64,000 bases of DNA from Bacteroidales bacterium (GCA_028282785.1 JANQHE010000067.1:57322-121321), one strand, 5' to 3'. Numbered from the stretch's first letter, positions 43,861 through 53,346 are shown. The notes: a model not told the origin generated them from the sequence alone. Numbers and translations: made by a program.

Positions 43861-43901
43861 CTGTCTGTCGGATTTATCCGCCGTAGGCATGACAGGCAGG
43901 C
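43861..43901. repeat. Dispersed palindromic repeat, copy D
   Basis: Opposite orientation to copy A: CTGTCTGTCGGATTTATCC, GCCGTAGGCATGACAGGC. It is followed by GAGCTGAGCGTAACGACCTC, a sequence related to the one after copy C. With R2 it fills 43630-44076, which has no gene. Confidence 0.75.
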
Positions 43902-44076
43902 AATGAAACAAGGCGGAGCTGAGCGTAACGACCTCATGAGCCATAGGCGATTAACTAAGCGAAGCGGTCTCTTGAGACGTAGTCGAAAAAACCCGTACGA
44001 TAGCATACTTGCAGACCGATATAATTAATGTTTTTTAAAAGTTCAAATATTAATTATCTTCGTAAAAAAAGAGTTT

Positions 44077-44841
44077 ATGCGAGTAACTGATATAAAATAT
44101 TTTGAAGATTTTAAGGCTGTAATAGGAAAGGACATATTTGAGCTTGTTGAAAACTATAAATTTAAAGAGAGTTCAATTGACTTAAAATATCGTATTAAAA
44201 TTTCAGCTGTTTTTTCATCAAATATTGAAGGTAATTCAATTGACATTAACTCTTATATGAATTCTATTGCTGCTAAAGAAAAGTTTAAACCGGGAAAGGA
44301 AATTGAAGAAATAAACGATTTGACTGATGCCTACGAATTCGCAATTAAAAATATATTAAATGAGTCTAATTTCCTGAAAGCACACAGACTATTAAGTGCA
44401 AATATACTAATTCCTGAAAAGCAAGGTTTATACCGAAATGACAGGATGGGAGTGTTCGATAATACCGGTCTTGTTTATTTTGCAATTGAGCCTGAAAAAG
44501 TAGAATCTGAAATGAAACTTTTCTTTAGTGACATTTCTGAATTAATTGAAAAAGAAATGGAAATTGACCAAGTATTTTATCATGCTTCGTTGATACATTT
44601 GAAATTTGTTCACATTCACCCTTTCTGGGATGGAAATGGAAGAATGGCAAGATTGATTGAAAAATGGTTTTTATGTATAAAGTTGGGAGAAAAGTTTTGG
44701 AAACTTAATTCAGAAAAGTATTATAAAGATAATTTGAATGCTTATTATTCAAGTATAAAGCTTGGTGACGATTATTATAATTTGAATTATGATAATTGTT
44801 TGAATTTTTTGAAAATGCTTCCTAATAGCTTAAAAGAATAA
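44077..44841 (+). CDS. Fic-family AMP-transferase-like protein with N-terminal inhibitory motif
   Basis: 254 residues. The Fic core HPFWDGNGRMAR (H181-R192) is complete with the catalytic His181 and phosphate-binding GNGR. The inhibitory helix motif (S/T)xxxE(G/N) is present N-terminally (S47-E51-G52 in SSNIEGNS), defining a class II, self-inhibited Fic protein. Such proteins transfer AMP to target proteins when the Glu is displaced. It is shorter than Fic proteins that carry an added winged helix, so the target is unknown. Solitary; followed by spacer element E4. Confidence 0.92.
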   Translation: MRVTDIKYFEDFKAVIGKDIFELVENYKFKESSIDLKYRIKISAVFSSNIEGNSIDINSYMNSIAAKEKFKPGKEIEEINDLTDAYEFAIKNILNESNFLKAHRLLSANILIPEKQGLYRNDRMGVFDNTGLVYFAIEPEKVESEMKLFFSDISELIEKEMEIDQVFYHASLIHLKFVHIHPFWDGNGRMARLIEKWFLCIKLGEKFWKLNSEKYYKDNLNAYYSSIKLGDDYYNLNYDNCLNFLKMLPNSLKE

Positions 44842-44850
44842 AAAAACACA

Positions 44851-45030
44851 ATTTATAACGGCATTTCACAGTACATGCGGGTTTTTTGGCGGTTTGATGA
44901 CAAAAGTATATTCGTGTTGGTCTTGTGTTGGTTGACAACGAAATAGGGTTAGATCCGGTACTGATTCATACGCTAAGACCATTACACACAAAAAATTTTT
45001 GAAAAATGACAGCAATAAATGTTATACGGG
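44851..45030 (+). repeat. Cassette-spacer element E4
   Basis: Starts TTTATAACGGCATTTCACAG, then GCGGGTTTTTTGGCGGT, and ends GTTATACGGG. The inner TTTG, 18 bp, TATATTCG (starting at 44887) corresponds to the promoter-like core of E1-E3. It lies between the fic gene and the next secreted protein. Confidence 0.65.
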
Positions 45031-45150
45031 AACTTTTAGAATTCTTTTGGGAATTTTAATAAAACATGGAAAATTTAATTGCTGGTTATAATACAATTGC
45101 CAAGGGTTCGTCAAGTAAAAATATTAACAAACAACATAAATTAATTAAAA

Positions 45151-46281
45151 ATGAAAAAATATTTTTTTATCATCTTGTTTCAAGTAAATTTAATTTTTGT
45201 AGCTTATGCTCAATGGACCGGGACAAATCCTATCTACACTAATTCAAATATTGGTATTGGTCTCACGGCGCCAAAAGAAAAACTTGATGTAAATGGTAGA
45301 ATAAAAGCTGCAAAAGGAGTCTATGTGACAGGTGTTAGTAATCCATCAGCATGGGATGCCAATGCAGTTGATATAAGTATTAATGGTAGTGATGGATATT
45401 TACGCTCTAGAGACTGGACAGCAAATCAATGGCTTCCACTTTATATACAGGCTAGTAAATACATCTTTAATGATGGAAATGTTGGAATTGGAACAACTAA
45501 TCCATATAGGAAACTACATGTATATAGTACTGCCAGTCCAACAAAATATTATGATGGAGAAGTAATTATTGGAGGTTATTTGGGAACTAGCGATGATATG
45601 GCATTAGTATTGGGAACGCACAGAAATAATTCAGTATCTACATTACAATCCTGGAAAGGTGGTTATGGAGGGTATAGCTTATCATTAAATCCTATGGGTG
45701 GAAACGTTGGAATTGGTAAAATCCCGACAGTTGAGTTAGATGTTCTTGGTTTTGCATCTTTTGCGAGGATTGCTTCACAGAATCAAAAGATAACAATTGA
45801 ACAAACTGCTGAAGGAAATTTTATAAAATCATATTCCAGCGTGAAATCATTAATAATAAATGCTAATAGCGATAATAATTACGCAGGAAAAGATTTAGTT
45901 ATAAATCATTTGCATAATGTAGGTATTGGAACAAGTGAAACCGGAACTCACAAACTAGCAGTAGATGGCACTATTGGAGCAAGAGAAATTATTGTAGAAA
46001 CAGGTGCTTGGTCTGACTTTGTGCTCAACAAAGACTACGAGTTGAAAGACTTGGAAGAAGTTGAAAACTTTATTAAAGAGAATAAGCATTTACCTGATAT
46101 TCCATCTGAAAAAGAAGTTTTGGAAAATGGAATTCAAGTTGGAGAAATGAACGCAAAACTTTTGCAGAAAATTGAAGAATTGACACTTTATATGATTGAA
46201 ATGAATAAAAGGATGAAAAGTATAGAAGTGGAGAATATGGAACTAAAAGATGAAATTAAGGAATTAAAATCTGGACAATAG
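45151..46281 (+). CDS. Secreted tail-fibre-like protein with C-terminal coiled coil
   Basis: 376 residues with a signal peptide ending AYAQ. The NIGIGLTAPKEKLDVNGRI, NVGIGTTNPYRKLHVYST and VGIGTSETGTHKLAVDGTI segments are the repeated trimeric beta motifs of phage-tail-fibre/Bacteroidota surface proteins. After LNKDYELKDLEEVENFIKEN and HLPDIPSEKEVLENG (the conserved pre-coil segment), the C-terminus is a coiled coil (KIEELTLYMIEMNKRMKSIE). It is probably a trimeric surface protein. The Ser-type autoproteolytic chaperone is absent. Confidence 0.8.
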   Translation: MKKYFFIILFQVNLIFVAYAQWTGTNPIYTNSNIGIGLTAPKEKLDVNGRIKAAKGVYVTGVSNPSAWDANAVDISINGSDGYLRSRDWTANQWLPLYIQASKYIFNDGNVGIGTTNPYRKLHVYSTASPTKYYDGEVIIGGYLGTSDDMALVLGTHRNNSVSTLQSWKGGYGGYSLSLNPMGGNVGIGKIPTVELDVLGFASFARIASQNQKITIEQTAEGNFIKSYSSVKSLIINANSDNNYAGKDLVINHLHNVGIGTSETGTHKLAVDGTIGAREIIVETGAWSDFVLNKDYELKDLEEVENFIKENKHLPDIPSEKEVLENGIQVGEMNAKLLQKIEELTLYMIEMNKRMKSIEVENMELKDEIKELKSGQ

Positions 46282-46436
46282 TTTATAAATTAAAATTTCC
46301 GATAAATATCTTCATTCATACTCTCAACAGTTTTTAATCTAACTTTTTTATCAATCAGATTTGTCGAACCAATTTAAAAAATCCCAGTCTGGTATGAAGC
46401 GGTTTTACTATGGAAAACTAAAAACATTTTTTAAAT

Positions 46437-47480
46437 TTGGATTCATCAAATAAAGCTTACGTGCAAATTTGGCAAATCTTTATATTAATCTTTTGTGGTA
46501 TATGTGTTTTTAATGCATTTATTTTTATTATATATAGCTTTATAGTTGACAGTCAACAAGCTTATAAATCTATTTTCATCCAATTTATCCTGATAGCTTT
46601 TATATTACAAATTACAGGCACAATGCCAATGTTATTTGAGTTGAACTATCCTTTTATTGTACACAATATGTATGTAGTTGGCATATTGGTTCAAGGACCC
46701 ATAATGTATTTGTTTTTAAAGAAATCATTGTCTCCGCAGCTAAAAATATGGCCAAAACAGTTTATTATACATATATTACCTTATTTAATATTTAATATTC
46801 AAAAATTTAATTTTCCTGATATAGGAGTTAGAGAACGTATATTTCTAATATTAGCACCTATTCAAATTTTGGTATATACATTATTATGCATAAGGCTTTA
46901 TCTTGATGTAAGAAGGTTATATTTAAACAAACAAAAGCAATATTATCTTTTATATCATCTATATCCCTTTTTTGCAATTTTGTGGATGGTATTTCCATTA
47001 GCAGGTTTAACAAAAGTTAATGATCTTGTTTACGAAAGTATATTTTATTCACTCTTTATATATTATCTGTTGTTTTTGAAAATAAAAGAACCAAAATTAG
47101 AAACAGATAAATATAAGTCCACTGGAATTAATAATTCACAATCCTTAGATATTTATAAAAAGGTAATTCAAGAAATAAAAGAAAATAAATACCACTTTGA
47201 TCCTAATCTTACATTAACTCTATTGGCAAAAAAGGTATACGTTCCCGTAAATGTTTTATCTCAGGTTATCAATCAAAATGCTCATTCAAATTTTAGAGAT
47301 TTTATAAATTCATTTCGAATTGAAGAAGCACAAATTCAGATAGATTTAAAGGTAAAAAAAGGATTTACTATTGCAAGTGTAGCTTATGATTGTGGATTTA
47401 ATAGTTTATCTGCTTTTAATAGAGCCTTCAAGAAAGTTGCCGGGCAAACACCATCAGAGTACATTAAGTCAATGAATTAA
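46437..47480 (+). CDS. AraC-family regulator with N-terminal membrane domain
   Basis: 347 residues. The N-terminal 220 residues contain about seven hydrophobic segments (for example FILIFCGICVFNAFIFIIYS and LYHLYPFFAILWMVFPLAG). The C-terminal 100 residues are the AraC/XylS DNA-binding domain: LLAKKVYVPVNVLSQVIN and ASVAYDCGFNSLSAFNRAFK, then VAGQTPSEYI. Membrane-bound AraC regulators of this layout are common in Bacteroidota. The start is probably the TTG at 46437, since no ATG precedes the first helix. The target genes are unknown. Confidence 0.85.
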   Translation: MDSSNKAYVQIWQIFILIFCGICVFNAFIFIIYSFIVDSQQAYKSIFIQFILIAFILQITGTMPMLFELNYPFIVHNMYVVGILVQGPIMYLFLKKSLSPQLKIWPKQFIIHILPYLIFNIQKFNFPDIGVRERIFLILAPIQILVYTLLCIRLYLDVRRLYLNKQKQYYLLYHLYPFFAILWMVFPLAGLTKVNDLVYESIFYSLFIYYLLFLKIKEPKLETDKYKSTGINNSQSLDIYKKVIQEIKENKYHFDPNLTLTLLAKKVYVPVNVLSQVINQNAHSNFRDFINSFRIEEAQIQIDLKVKKGFTIASVAYDCGFNSLSAFNRAFKKVAGQTPSEYIKSMN

Positions 47481-47665
47481 ACAACAGCTCTCGCCTGACC
47501 AAATTATACTGCGATAAGAGCAAAGGATACTTTGCAGATATTTATATTGATCAATTTCATTGATTTGTAGGTAATCAATTTTATAGACTTAAAAATAGTG
47601 TTGTGTTAAGTTTAACTACACTGAGCTAAAATTGAATCTTAACTAAAATCAATTTAATTAAAAAT

Positions 47666-47827
47666 ATGGATTATTCTTTAATGATTAATGGACTAGCCTT
47701 TACTTGCCCTTATAAAGAGGGATCAAGAAACTGTTCACGATGCAAGGTTAGAAAATTAAATAACTCTGAAGAAATGGTAGATTTTATAAATTCTTTGAAT
47801 GGAACGAATAGTGCGATATTTATATAA
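47666..47827 (+). CDS. Small Cys-rich protein
   Basis: 53 residues: MDYSLMINGLAFTCPYKEG, SRNCSRCKVRKLNNSEEMVD, FINSLNG and a short tail. The CPYKEG...C..C pattern followed by an acidic FIN-L helix recurs in small Bacteroidota proteins of unknown function, where the cysteines may bind zinc. The gene is immediately upstream of the DUF4344-like peptidase (50 bp gap). It is small but the codon pattern is plausible. Confidence 0.5.
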   Translation: MDYSLMINGLAFTCPYKEGSRNCSRCKVRKLNNSEEMVDFINSLNGTNSAIFI

Positions 47828-47877
47828 AACATAAATATTACTTATTAAAGAAGAAACGTGAAATTAAAAATAGAATT

Positions 47878-48576
47878 ATGAGGTTAAAACTAATCACTCT
47901 TACCTTAATAGCATTTATGAATCAATTCACGTATGCTTATGGACAAGAAATATTTAAAAAATATAGCTCAAAAGATACACTGGTAAGTAATATTGAAAAC
48001 TTGATAAAGGAATTTGATAGCTTTATAAAAGAGAAAGGTGTAAATCCTCCATATGTTCCATCTTTTGAGATTAAAACAACTAATTCATTGATATATTGGG
48101 ATAATTATAAAAAAGAAATCGTTTTACCGTTTTGGGACGAGTTATATCCTGAGCAAAAAGAGGTGTTTACTAATTGGCAGGGAGAAAATGCTGAACAATT
48201 TTTCACAGCCATGTTCAACTGGTTTTTTATACCACATGAATTAGGGCATTTCATTACATCCTTAAATTCAGATAATACGTTAAAGCCTTACAAAAGTGAA
48301 TGGGTTGCAAACAAGTTTGCTGTTGCATTTTTAATTTCGCAGAAAGAAAATCATAGGAAAATTGAGTTTATCGAAAACAGTTTGGAAGAAGTGTTAAACC
48401 TGCTACCTGAAGTTGATTTGGGCGATATGACTGAAGAAGAATACTTTGATGCCAACTACGATGGATTAGGAGTAGATCCAAACGTATATGCATATTTTCA
48501 GTTTAAAATTATATTAGATATACTTAAAACTCGTGATGAAATTAAAATTCAAAATTATTTAAATAGCGTTAAATAA
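47878..48576 (+). CDS. DUF4344-like secreted zinc metallopeptidase
   Basis: 232 residues with a signal peptide ending AYG. The zinc-binding motif HELGH lies in FFIPHELGHFITSL, and the third-ligand region SEWVANKFAVAFLI contains a Glu/Asn set as in DUF4344 proteins, which are predicted peptidases with a HELGH site and a downstream E-x2-A-D/N. The substrate is unknown. It is a solitary gene closed by a terminator. Confidence 0.7.
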   Translation: MRLKLITLTLIAFMNQFTYAYGQEIFKKYSSKDTLVSNIENLIKEFDSFIKEKGVNPPYVPSFEIKTTNSLIYWDNYKKEIVLPFWDELYPEQKEVFTNWQGENAEQFFTAMFNWFFIPHELGHFITSLNSDNTLKPYKSEWVANKFAVAFLISQKENHRKIEFIENSLEEVLNLLPEVDLGDMTEEEYFDANYDGLGVDPNVYAYFQFKIILDILKTRDEIKIQNYLNSVK

Positions 48577-48645
48577 GCTTATCTATTAATCTCTTACTTC
48601 TTGTTTTTCATCTATATAAATTTGATTTTTCTGCAGCTTTACTAA

Positions 48646-48673
48646 AAACCAGATTTGTAATCCGGTTTTTTTT
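48646..48673 (+). terminator. Intrinsic terminator
   Basis: AAACCAGATT and AATCCGGTTT pair with one mismatch, followed by more than seven T residues. It closes the metallopeptidase transcript. Confidence 0.75.
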
Positions 48674-48775
48674 TATTTAGATAAATGTTTTGCAACAAAA
48701 CAAGCTTTATTTCTTATTTGCTTTTTACAAAAATTGCCTTACATTTAATTTTCTATTAACTTAACTTATATTAAC

Positions 48776-49630
48776 ATGAAAATCCTTAAACTCTTTTTTA
48801 TATTAGCGGTAGCATTTATTATTTCATGTTCTAATAATTCTACCACCGATTACAGCCTTGGTGAAATGGATAGTTATCAGGTTGAAGATGAAATAATGCC
48901 GGTTACAGAACAGGCAGTTGTTGGTGGACAAACGGAAATAACCAAGCAACAAGTAAATCATTTAAAGGATAAAAAAATAATTAAGGATGCCAACATTGGT
49001 CTTAAAGTTGATAATTATAATTCATACAGGCCAACACTTGATTCGTCTATTTATAAGTTAAACGGATATATCTCAAACGAAAATTTGGAGAAAAACGATT
49101 ATAATATACAATGTCATGTTTCAATTCGATTACCAGCAGAGAATTTCGAAACTTTTTTATCATTTTTAGAAGAAGGGCCCGTTAAACTTTTATATAAAAA
49201 TGTTTCTGCCCGTGATGTTACCGAAGAGTTTATCGATATCGAGGCAAGATTAAAAACCAAAAAAGAAGTTGAAAAAAGATATATTGAGTTACTTTCAAAA
49301 GCGAGAAACATTAAGGAAATACTAGAAGTAGAGGAAAAGTTGCGAATTATTCGTGAGGAGATTGAAGCCAGAGAGGGAAGGTTAAAATATTTGAAAAACC
49401 AGGTTGCATTTAGCTCGGTTCACTTGCAAATTACCCAGGACCTTGACTATAAATACGAGCCGATTAAAGAGAAAAGTTTCTTGCAAAGGCTTTGGAAATC
49501 TATTCACGGTGGTTGGAAGGGTTTTATTGCTTTCTTGCTTTTCCTGGTAAGAATATGGCCCGTTATCTTGATTGGTATTGTTACATTTTACTATATTCGT
49601 AGAGTAACTAGAAAAAAGAGTAAAAAATAA
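48776..49630 (+). CDS. DUF4349-family lipoprotein
   Basis: 284 residues: lipobox FIISC (Cys18), a DUF4349 core (IIKDANIGLKVDNYNSYRPT, ISNENLEKNDYNIQCHVSIR), a central coiled coil (TKKEVEKRYIELLSKARNIK, LEVEEKLRIIREEIEAREG) and a C-terminal membrane helix (about 252-275). The architecture matches DUF4349 proteins, which are often annotated as anti-sigma-like, but no sigma gene is near. It lies 16 bp upstream of a LiaF-like membrane protein, with which it is probably co-transcribed. Confidence 0.85.
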   Translation: MKILKLFFILAVAFIISCSNNSTTDYSLGEMDSYQVEDEIMPVTEQAVVGGQTEITKQQVNHLKDKKIIKDANIGLKVDNYNSYRPTLDSSIYKLNGYISNENLEKNDYNIQCHVSIRLPAENFETFLSFLEEGPVKLLYKNVSARDVTEEFIDIEARLKTKKEVEKRYIELLSKARNIKEILEVEEKLRIIREEIEAREGRLKYLKNQVAFSSVHLQITQDLDYKYEPIKEKSFLQRLWKSIHGGWKGFIAFLLFLVRIWPVILIGIVTFYYIRRVTRKKSKK

Positions 49631-49646
49631 ACTAAAATTTAAAAAT

Positions 49647-50339
49647 ATGGAATCAAACAGAAATCTTGGAAGAGCAATTGTAGGAATTGTTCTGATTTTA
49701 ATAGGTATTGCATTTATCGGCCGAACATTTGATTTTTTTCCGCATAGAGTAACGCGTTTTGTATTTTCCTGGGAAATGATTTTAATTGTTTTAGGTATTA
49801 TATTTATATCAACGCGTGAAAATAAAACCACAGGCTGGATATTACTCATAATTGGACTGGTATTCCTGGTACCCGACGCTTTTCATGTACCGTATCCTTT
49901 TAGAAGATTATTTTGGCCGGTTATTTTAATCGTTGTTGGATTGTTCATTATTTTCAGGGCGAGCGGAGCCAGAGGAATCCCGTCCGGTGGTACTAGTGTG
50001 GATTATTTAGACGATGTTGCCATTTTAGGAGGAGGTAACAAAGTTATTACATCTGAAAATTTTAAAGGAGGAAAAATAACAGCAATACTTGGTGGATCGA
50101 AAATTGATTTAACAAAAGCTAAATTGGCCCCTGGTCAAAATGTAATCGATATATTCTGTTTATTTGGCGGATCAGATATCATTATTCCGGAAAACTGGAA
50201 TGTAAAAATAGATGTGGTTTCAATATTGGGTGGTTTTTCTGATAAAAGACATATTAAATCCGATGCAACCATGGACGTTGGAAAAGAAATAGTAATTAAA
50301 GGATTTGTGATGTTTGGTGGTGGAGATTTAAAAAGTTAA
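49647..50339 (+). CDS. LiaF-like/DUF5668 membrane protein
   Basis: 230 residues: four N-terminal membrane segments (LGRAIVGIVLILIGIAFIGR onwards) and a C-terminal beta-helical domain like the C-terminus of LiaF (YLDDVAILGGGNKVITSENF, then CLFGGSDIIIPENWNV and VSILGGFSDKR). LiaF-type proteins modulate envelope-stress signalling. It is translationally close to the DUF4349 lipoprotein gene and is followed by a bidirectional terminator. Confidence 0.88.
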   Translation: MESNRNLGRAIVGIVLILIGIAFIGRTFDFFPHRVTRFVFSWEMILIVLGIIFISTRENKTTGWILLIIGLVFLVPDAFHVPYPFRRLFWPVILIVVGLFIIFRASGARGIPSGGTSVDYLDDVAILGGGNKVITSENFKGGKITAILGGSKIDLTKAKLAPGQNVIDIFCLFGGSDIIIPENWNVKIDVVSILGGFSDKRHIKSDATMDVGKEIVIKGFVMFGGGDLKS

Positions 50340-50360
50340 TACGGATCTTAGATAAAAAAG

Positions 50361-50386
50361 AGAAGGTTGCAATTTTGCAACCTTCT
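50361..50386. terminator. Bidirectional intrinsic terminator
   Basis: AGAAGGTTGC and GCAACCTTCT form a perfect 10-bp stem with a 6-nt loop. T-rich flanks on both strands suit the convergent LiaF-like and M16 genes. Confidence 0.88.
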
Positions 50387-50397
50387 TTGTTTTTATA

Positions 50398-53211
50398 CTA
50401 ATTAGTCGGTGTCATAATAATTTCAACAATATTACCTTGTGTAAGGTATTTTTCTGCCGCAGCTTTAACCTTATCAACAGTTAATGAGTTAACCATCTCG
50501 TAATATTTTTCATGATCCAGAACATTCTCATCATGTTTAAGGTTAAATACAATGGAGTTTAACCAGAAACTGTTCTCTTTCAATGCATTTTCTCGTCTTT
50601 TAATAAAGTTTTCTTTTGCTTTATTTAGGTCAACTTCAGACGGTCCATTCTTGATCATATCATCAATTTCTTTGTAAATTATGGCCTTTAATTTATCCGA
50701 ATTTTCAGGCCCGCAATCGAAATTAATGTTCAATGCAAACTCTTCGGTTGGATATTCGGAAGTTGAAGCTCTTATCCCAACACCATACGTTCCACCTTCA
50801 TCTTCCCGAACACTTTCCGTGTAACGAATATCTAAGATATGCTTGATTGCTTGCATCAAAATTCTGTTTTCGTGAGTATACTCAAAATCACCATTGAAAT
50901 TGATGAAAATAGAGTTCTTTTTTACTTCCAATTCTTTTTCAATTACCTTGTGAACCTTACCTTCAGGATAATTAACTTCATTATCTTTCCAGTTTTCTTT
51001 CCTCTTTGTGGATGGAAGACTTCCCAGGTAAGTTTCAAAAAGTGGTTTCGTTTTCTCAATATCAATATTTCCGGTAAAAACAAAAGTAAAATCGCTGGCA
51101 TCGGCAAACCTGTCAAGATATACTTCTTTGGATTTTTCGAATTTTATCTTTTGTAACTTTTCTACATTTTCAGGTAATGCTCTTGGATGTCTGTCTGCTA
51201 AAATATATTGAACAGAATCGCTAAATACGGCATTGGGATTAAGTGATTTATTCTGAAGAAAAGCCACTATTCTTGACATAAATGCATTGGTGGCAGCTTC
51301 ATCAAATCTTGGATTCGTAAAGTATAAATAAATCAACTGCATAGCAGTTTTCAGGTCCTCAGGCGAACAATTACCACTAAATCCTTCATATAAATTATTA
51401 ATGTATGGATTTACTTTTACTACCTTTCCGGTTAGCATTTTTTGTAACTCAATCAATGAAAAATCGGCAATACCACTTCTGTTTACAACGGTAGTTGCAA
51501 ATTCGGCAGAAGGCAGGTCCTCATCGGAATATAATGAAGTACCTCCATTACTAAAAGCTGTAAAAATAATTTCGTCTTCTTTAAAATCAGTAGGTTTAAC
51601 TACGATTTTAACATTGTTTGATAATGTAAATTCTGTAATTTCCAGGTTTTTGTTCAATGATGTTTCTGTAATTTTACCTCCCTTGGGTATATTGGCAATA
51701 AGTGGCTTGTTGCTCACTTTGTCAACATAAGGTTTAATACTGGCAGTTTTTACATTATTTAAAACTTCAAGAACCTTTTCTTCAGCAGGAATAATAATAT
51801 CTTCTTTTTCAGGACCGGTAATTGTAATTACCATATTTTTGTTGGTAATCCATTTTTTCGATAATTCATTTACTTGCTCCAATGTAATTGCAGGAAGAAC
51901 TTTTTTAGCTAATTCAAAAGTAAATTCACTACCCGGAGTGGGAGAGTTTCTTAAGAAATGAGAAGCATAAGTTCTCGCTAATCTTCTGTTCTGTTGTTGA
52001 TCTTTCTCTTTAAAATTCTTCTCAAGCATTCGTAACATATCTGTTTTAGATCTTTCTAATTCGCCTTGCGTAAAACCATGTTGCTTTACTCTTTCATTTT
52101 CAATTAAAAGAGATTCTAAACCATATTCTACATCATTATTAGCATATGCGCCCAATGCATAAGAATCTTTGTTGCCAGCAAAACTTCCATAATAGTTATA
52201 CGCAAAAATAAAAGGCGGATTTTCTTTCTGAACCAGTTCATTTAACCTTTCATTTAGCATATTGGTGTACAACCTTACGGCAAAATTATTTATGTAATAA
52301 TGTATATCCTTATCTTCGGGCCTAATGTAATTATGTTTAAAATAAATATTTACTTCTGTATTCTGAGCTTCTTTATCTGTTGCAATAGCTATTAATGGTT
52401 CACTATTGTCAGGAACATCATATGTTATTCTTTCTTTTGGATTTTTATGCCTTGGGATATCTGCATAGAATTTTTGGATTTTAGTTTCTATTTGATCAAC
52501 ATCTATATCACCAACAACAATTATAGCTTGTAAATCTGTTCTGTACCAGTCTTTATAGAATTGTCTTAACGTATCATACGGGCAATGATCAATAACTTCA
52601 AGTTCACCGATAAGGTCACGTTCAGCATACTTGGAACCTTTGTACATAATTGGATCAGTAGCTGTTCTTAATCTCCAGTTTGCATCTTTTCTTGTTCGCC
52701 ACTCTTCATGAATTACACCTCGCTCATTATCAATTTCTTCCTCAGTAAATAGAACATTATGCGACATGTCTTTTAGCGCGAGTAATGCAGTATCTATTAT
52801 TCCTTCACGGGTAACAGGTGTCTCCATTAACATATACATGGTTTGTTCCAGTCCGGTTCCTGCATTAATATTCCTGCCGAATTCCATTCCTATGGTTTCA
52901 AAATAATTTAAAATACCTTTTCCGGGAAAGTTTTTTGTTCCATTAAAACACATATGTTCTACAAAGTGTGCTAATCCATCTTGCCCGTCTGTTTCCAAAA
53001 TAGCTCCTGCATCAACAACTAAATAAAATTCAGCTCTGTTTTCGGGCTTCTCATTATGTTTGATATAATATGTTAATCCATTTTCCAGTTTCCCATAACG
53101 GACTGATGGATCAAGCGGAACATTTTTAATTTCCCGGGCATTAATTAATCCGGGTGTTAATAAACAAAGTGTTAATACAATTTTTAAAAAATTGCGTTTT
53201 GATTGTCTCAT
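50398..53211 (-). CDS. M16-family zinc metallopeptidase (two-domain)
   Basis: 937 residues with a signal peptide ending INA. The inverted zinc motif is HFVEH (H82, E85, H86), with the downstream Glu in the DNERGVIHEEWRTRKD region. The second half (about 520-930) is the homologous inactive M16 unit, so both halves of a clam-shell peptidase are present in one chain. It degrades peptides in the periplasm or at the envelope. Full length for the Bacteroidota PqqL-like group. It follows the PQQ-like propeller gene, separated by a hairpin. Confidence 0.92.
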   Translation of the reverse strand: MRQSKRNFLKIVLTLCLLTPGLINAREIKNVPLDPSVRYGKLENGLTYYIKHNEKPENRAEFYLVVDAGAILETDGQDGLAHFVEHMCFNGTKNFPGKGILNYFETIGMEFGRNINAGTGLEQTMYMLMETPVTREGIIDTALLALKDMSHNVLFTEEEIDNERGVIHEEWRTRKDANWRLRTATDPIMYKGSKYAERDLIGELEVIDHCPYDTLRQFYKDWYRTDLQAIIVVGDIDVDQIETKIQKFYADIPRHKNPKERITYDVPDNSEPLIAIATDKEAQNTEVNIYFKHNYIRPEDKDIHYYINNFAVRLYTNMLNERLNELVQKENPPFIFAYNYYGSFAGNKDSYALGAYANNDVEYGLESLLIENERVKQHGFTQGELERSKTDMLRMLEKNFKEKDQQQNRRLARTYASHFLRNSPTPGSEFTFELAKKVLPAITLEQVNELSKKWITNKNMVITITGPEKEDIIIPAEEKVLEVLNNVKTASIKPYVDKVSNKPLIANIPKGGKITETSLNKNLEITEFTLSNNVKIVVKPTDFKEDEIIFTAFSNGGTSLYSDEDLPSAEFATTVVNRSGIADFSLIELQKMLTGKVVKVNPYINNLYEGFSGNCSPEDLKTAMQLIYLYFTNPRFDEAATNAFMSRIVAFLQNKSLNPNAVFSDSVQYILADRHPRALPENVEKLQKIKFEKSKEVYLDRFADASDFTFVFTGNIDIEKTKPLFETYLGSLPSTKRKENWKDNEVNYPEGKVHKVIEKELEVKKNSIFINFNGDFEYTHENRILMQAIKHILDIRYTESVREDEGGTYGVGIRASTSEYPTEEFALNINFDCGPENSDKLKAIIYKEIDDMIKNGPSEVDLNKAKENFIKRRENALKENSFWLNSIVFNLKHDENVLDHEKYYEMVNSLTVDKVKAAAEKYLTQGNIVEIIMTPTN

Positions 53212-53293
53212 GCAAATAATAATTTAATAGGTTAATAAAAATTTAAAAACGCAAATAGTGCAGCCTTATTATTAATAAATATAAAAAATTGTG

Positions 53294-53322
53294 AAAGGTT
53301 GCCTTTGTCAAGCAACCTTTTC
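53294..53322 (-). terminator. Hairpin between the propeller and M16 genes
   Basis: AAAGGTTGC (53294-53302) and GCAACCTTT (53312-53320) form a 9-bp stem. On the minus strand an AT-rich tract with T6 follows. It probably ends the long upstream transcript at the propeller gene. Confidence 0.7.
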
Positions 53323-53346
53323 TTATACAATATTTTAATTATGTTT

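Noticed and set aside
30634..45030. Calling the array a classical integron
   Set aside because: No integrase or attI is in the window and the ends do not strictly match RYYYAAC/GTTRRRY; kept only as an attC-like hypothesis.
45061..45150. Small open frame starting MENLIAGYNTIAKG
   Set aside because: It runs into the secreted tail-fibre-like gene in another frame and has no recognisable family; probably spacer sequence.
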